A stretch of DNA of 5,900 bases, taken from contig CAMDNF010000134.1 in the NCBI GenBank assembly GCA_945902735.1, positions 1 to 5,900 of the forward strand, read 5' to 3'. The number at the start of each line of letters is the position of its first letter. The stretch's first letter is position 1. Origin of the DNA: SHWC01 sp945902735. Its GTDB lineage: Bacteria > Pseudomonadota > Alphaproteobacteria > UBA828. Shown piece after piece: positions 5,729 to 5,900 of this stretch. The notes beneath the pieces are model-generated. The model saw nothing but the letters and a program-made list of their open reading frames with translations. It was not told where the DNA came from and ran no database searches. The position numbers were made by a program, and so were the translations under genes.

Positions 5729-5900
5729 CCCTTCCTCCCTGGCAGGGAGGAAGAGTTGGGATGGTGGGTTGAACCTGGGCGCGCGGAGCGCGCCCAACAG
5801 GTTGGTACGGGCAAGCTTCATTTGGTGGGGTCACCGCTCCAAGAACCGTCACGTTGAATACCGTCACGTTGCCGCTGCGATTATTGTTGCGTAGCACCAA
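5721..5900 (-). CDS. Possible C-terminal end of a leftward gene entering from the right edge (partial, unrecognised)
   Basis: On the minus strand only one frame stays open from the window edge, for 59 codons to a TGA at 5721-5723. The residues nearest the edge look protein-like: VLRNNNRSGNVTVFNVTVLGA, with a repeated NVTV(F) unit that would form beta strands. The last ~30 residues are read through the two hairpins (QPVGRAPRAQVQ...), which is repeat sequence. If real, the gene converges on and overlaps the DUF1348 gene by eight bases. The open frame could equally be chance; the start lies outside the window. Confidence 0.25.
   Translation of the reverse strand: MVLRNNNRSGNVTVFNVTVLGAVTPPNEACPYQPVGRAPRAQVQPTIPTLPPCQGGRAI
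5731..5753. repeat. Perfect 10-bp hairpin after the DUF1348 gene, terminator-like or repeat-derived
   Basis: CTTCCTCCCT (5731-5740) pairs perfectly with AGGGAGGAAG (5744-5753) around the loop GGC, starting two bases after the stop codon. The following bases are AGTTGGGATGGTGGG, not a T-run. That GTTGGG/GGTGGG tail is typical of another alphaproteobacterial intergenic repeat type (from memory), so it is more likely a repeat that may assist transcript ending than a classical terminator. Confidence 0.7.
5772..5803. repeat. GC-rich bulged hairpin
   Basis: AACCTG (5772-5777) pairs with CAGGTT (5798-5803), and GGCGCGC (5778-5784) pairs with GCGCGCC (5788-5794). The loop is GGA and there is a three-base CAA bulge on the 3' side. 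It gives 13 base pairs in total, only 18 bases after the previous hairpin, so the two form a compact intergenic structure. Confidence 0.65.
5845..5871. repeat. Short direct repeat, 12 bases twice with 15-base period
   Basis: ACCGTCACGTTG occurs at 5845-5856 and again exactly at 5860-5871, separated by AAT. The 15-base period preserves a reading frame, and on the minus strand it encodes a repeated FNVTV/GNVTV-like unit. This fits either a beta-repeat protein end or local slippage. Confidence 0.8.

Noticed and set aside
5276..5821. Minus-strand open frame (181 codons) over the DUF1348 gene
   Set aside because: It lies opposite a plus-strand gene with clear family motifs and runs through repeat DNA at both ends.

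Overview
The window reads as GC-rich alphaproteobacterial DNA, probably Hyphomicrobiales (Rhizobiales)-like. This rests on codon use dominated by GCG/CGC/GGC-type codons, an OmpA-family porin-like gene of the kind common there, and intergenic palindromic repeats whose cores (CCTCATCCT..., GCCGGGCTTGACCCGGC, CTTCCTCCCT...) are familiar from Bradyrhizobium, Rhodopseudomonas and relatives. The family placement is an inference; no RNA gene or other phylogenetic marker is present.

Layout. Positions 35-1072 (minus) encode an outer-membrane beta-barrel protein with a C-terminal OmpA peptidoglycan-binding domain. A divergent intergenic region (1073-1552) follows, with an AT-rich patch at about 1361-1425. 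From 1553 to 5168 (plus) lies a five-gene cluster for a soluble diiron monooxygenase with the gene order of toluene-4-monooxygenase: hydroxylase alpha (A), hydroxylase gamma (B), Rieske ferredoxin (C), effector protein (D) and hydroxylase beta (E). A palindromic repeat separates B from C, and a second one follows E. Positions 5315-5728 (plus) encode a small NTF2/SnoaL-fold protein of the DUF1348 type. The last ~170 bases hold two hairpins, a short tandem repeat and possibly the end of a leftward gene entering from the right edge.

How the genes work together. A, B and E would form the (alpha-beta-gamma)2 hydroxylase, D would bind it and gate substrate and O2 chemistry, and C would deliver electrons to the diiron site. 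All six diiron ligands (E104, E134, H137, E197, E231, H234) are present and fall at the same residue numbers as in TmoA, so the enzyme should be catalytically competent.

Three things set it apart. The usual sixth gene, the NADH-dependent flavin/2Fe-2S reductase (tmoF-type), is absent after E. Several substrate-pocket positions differ from toluene-4-monooxygenase (T103, V100, M176, M205). The alpha subunit also keeps a four-cysteine YHS-type motif near its C-terminus that TmoA has lost. The natural substrate is therefore open; an alkene or another small hydrocarbon is as plausible as toluene.
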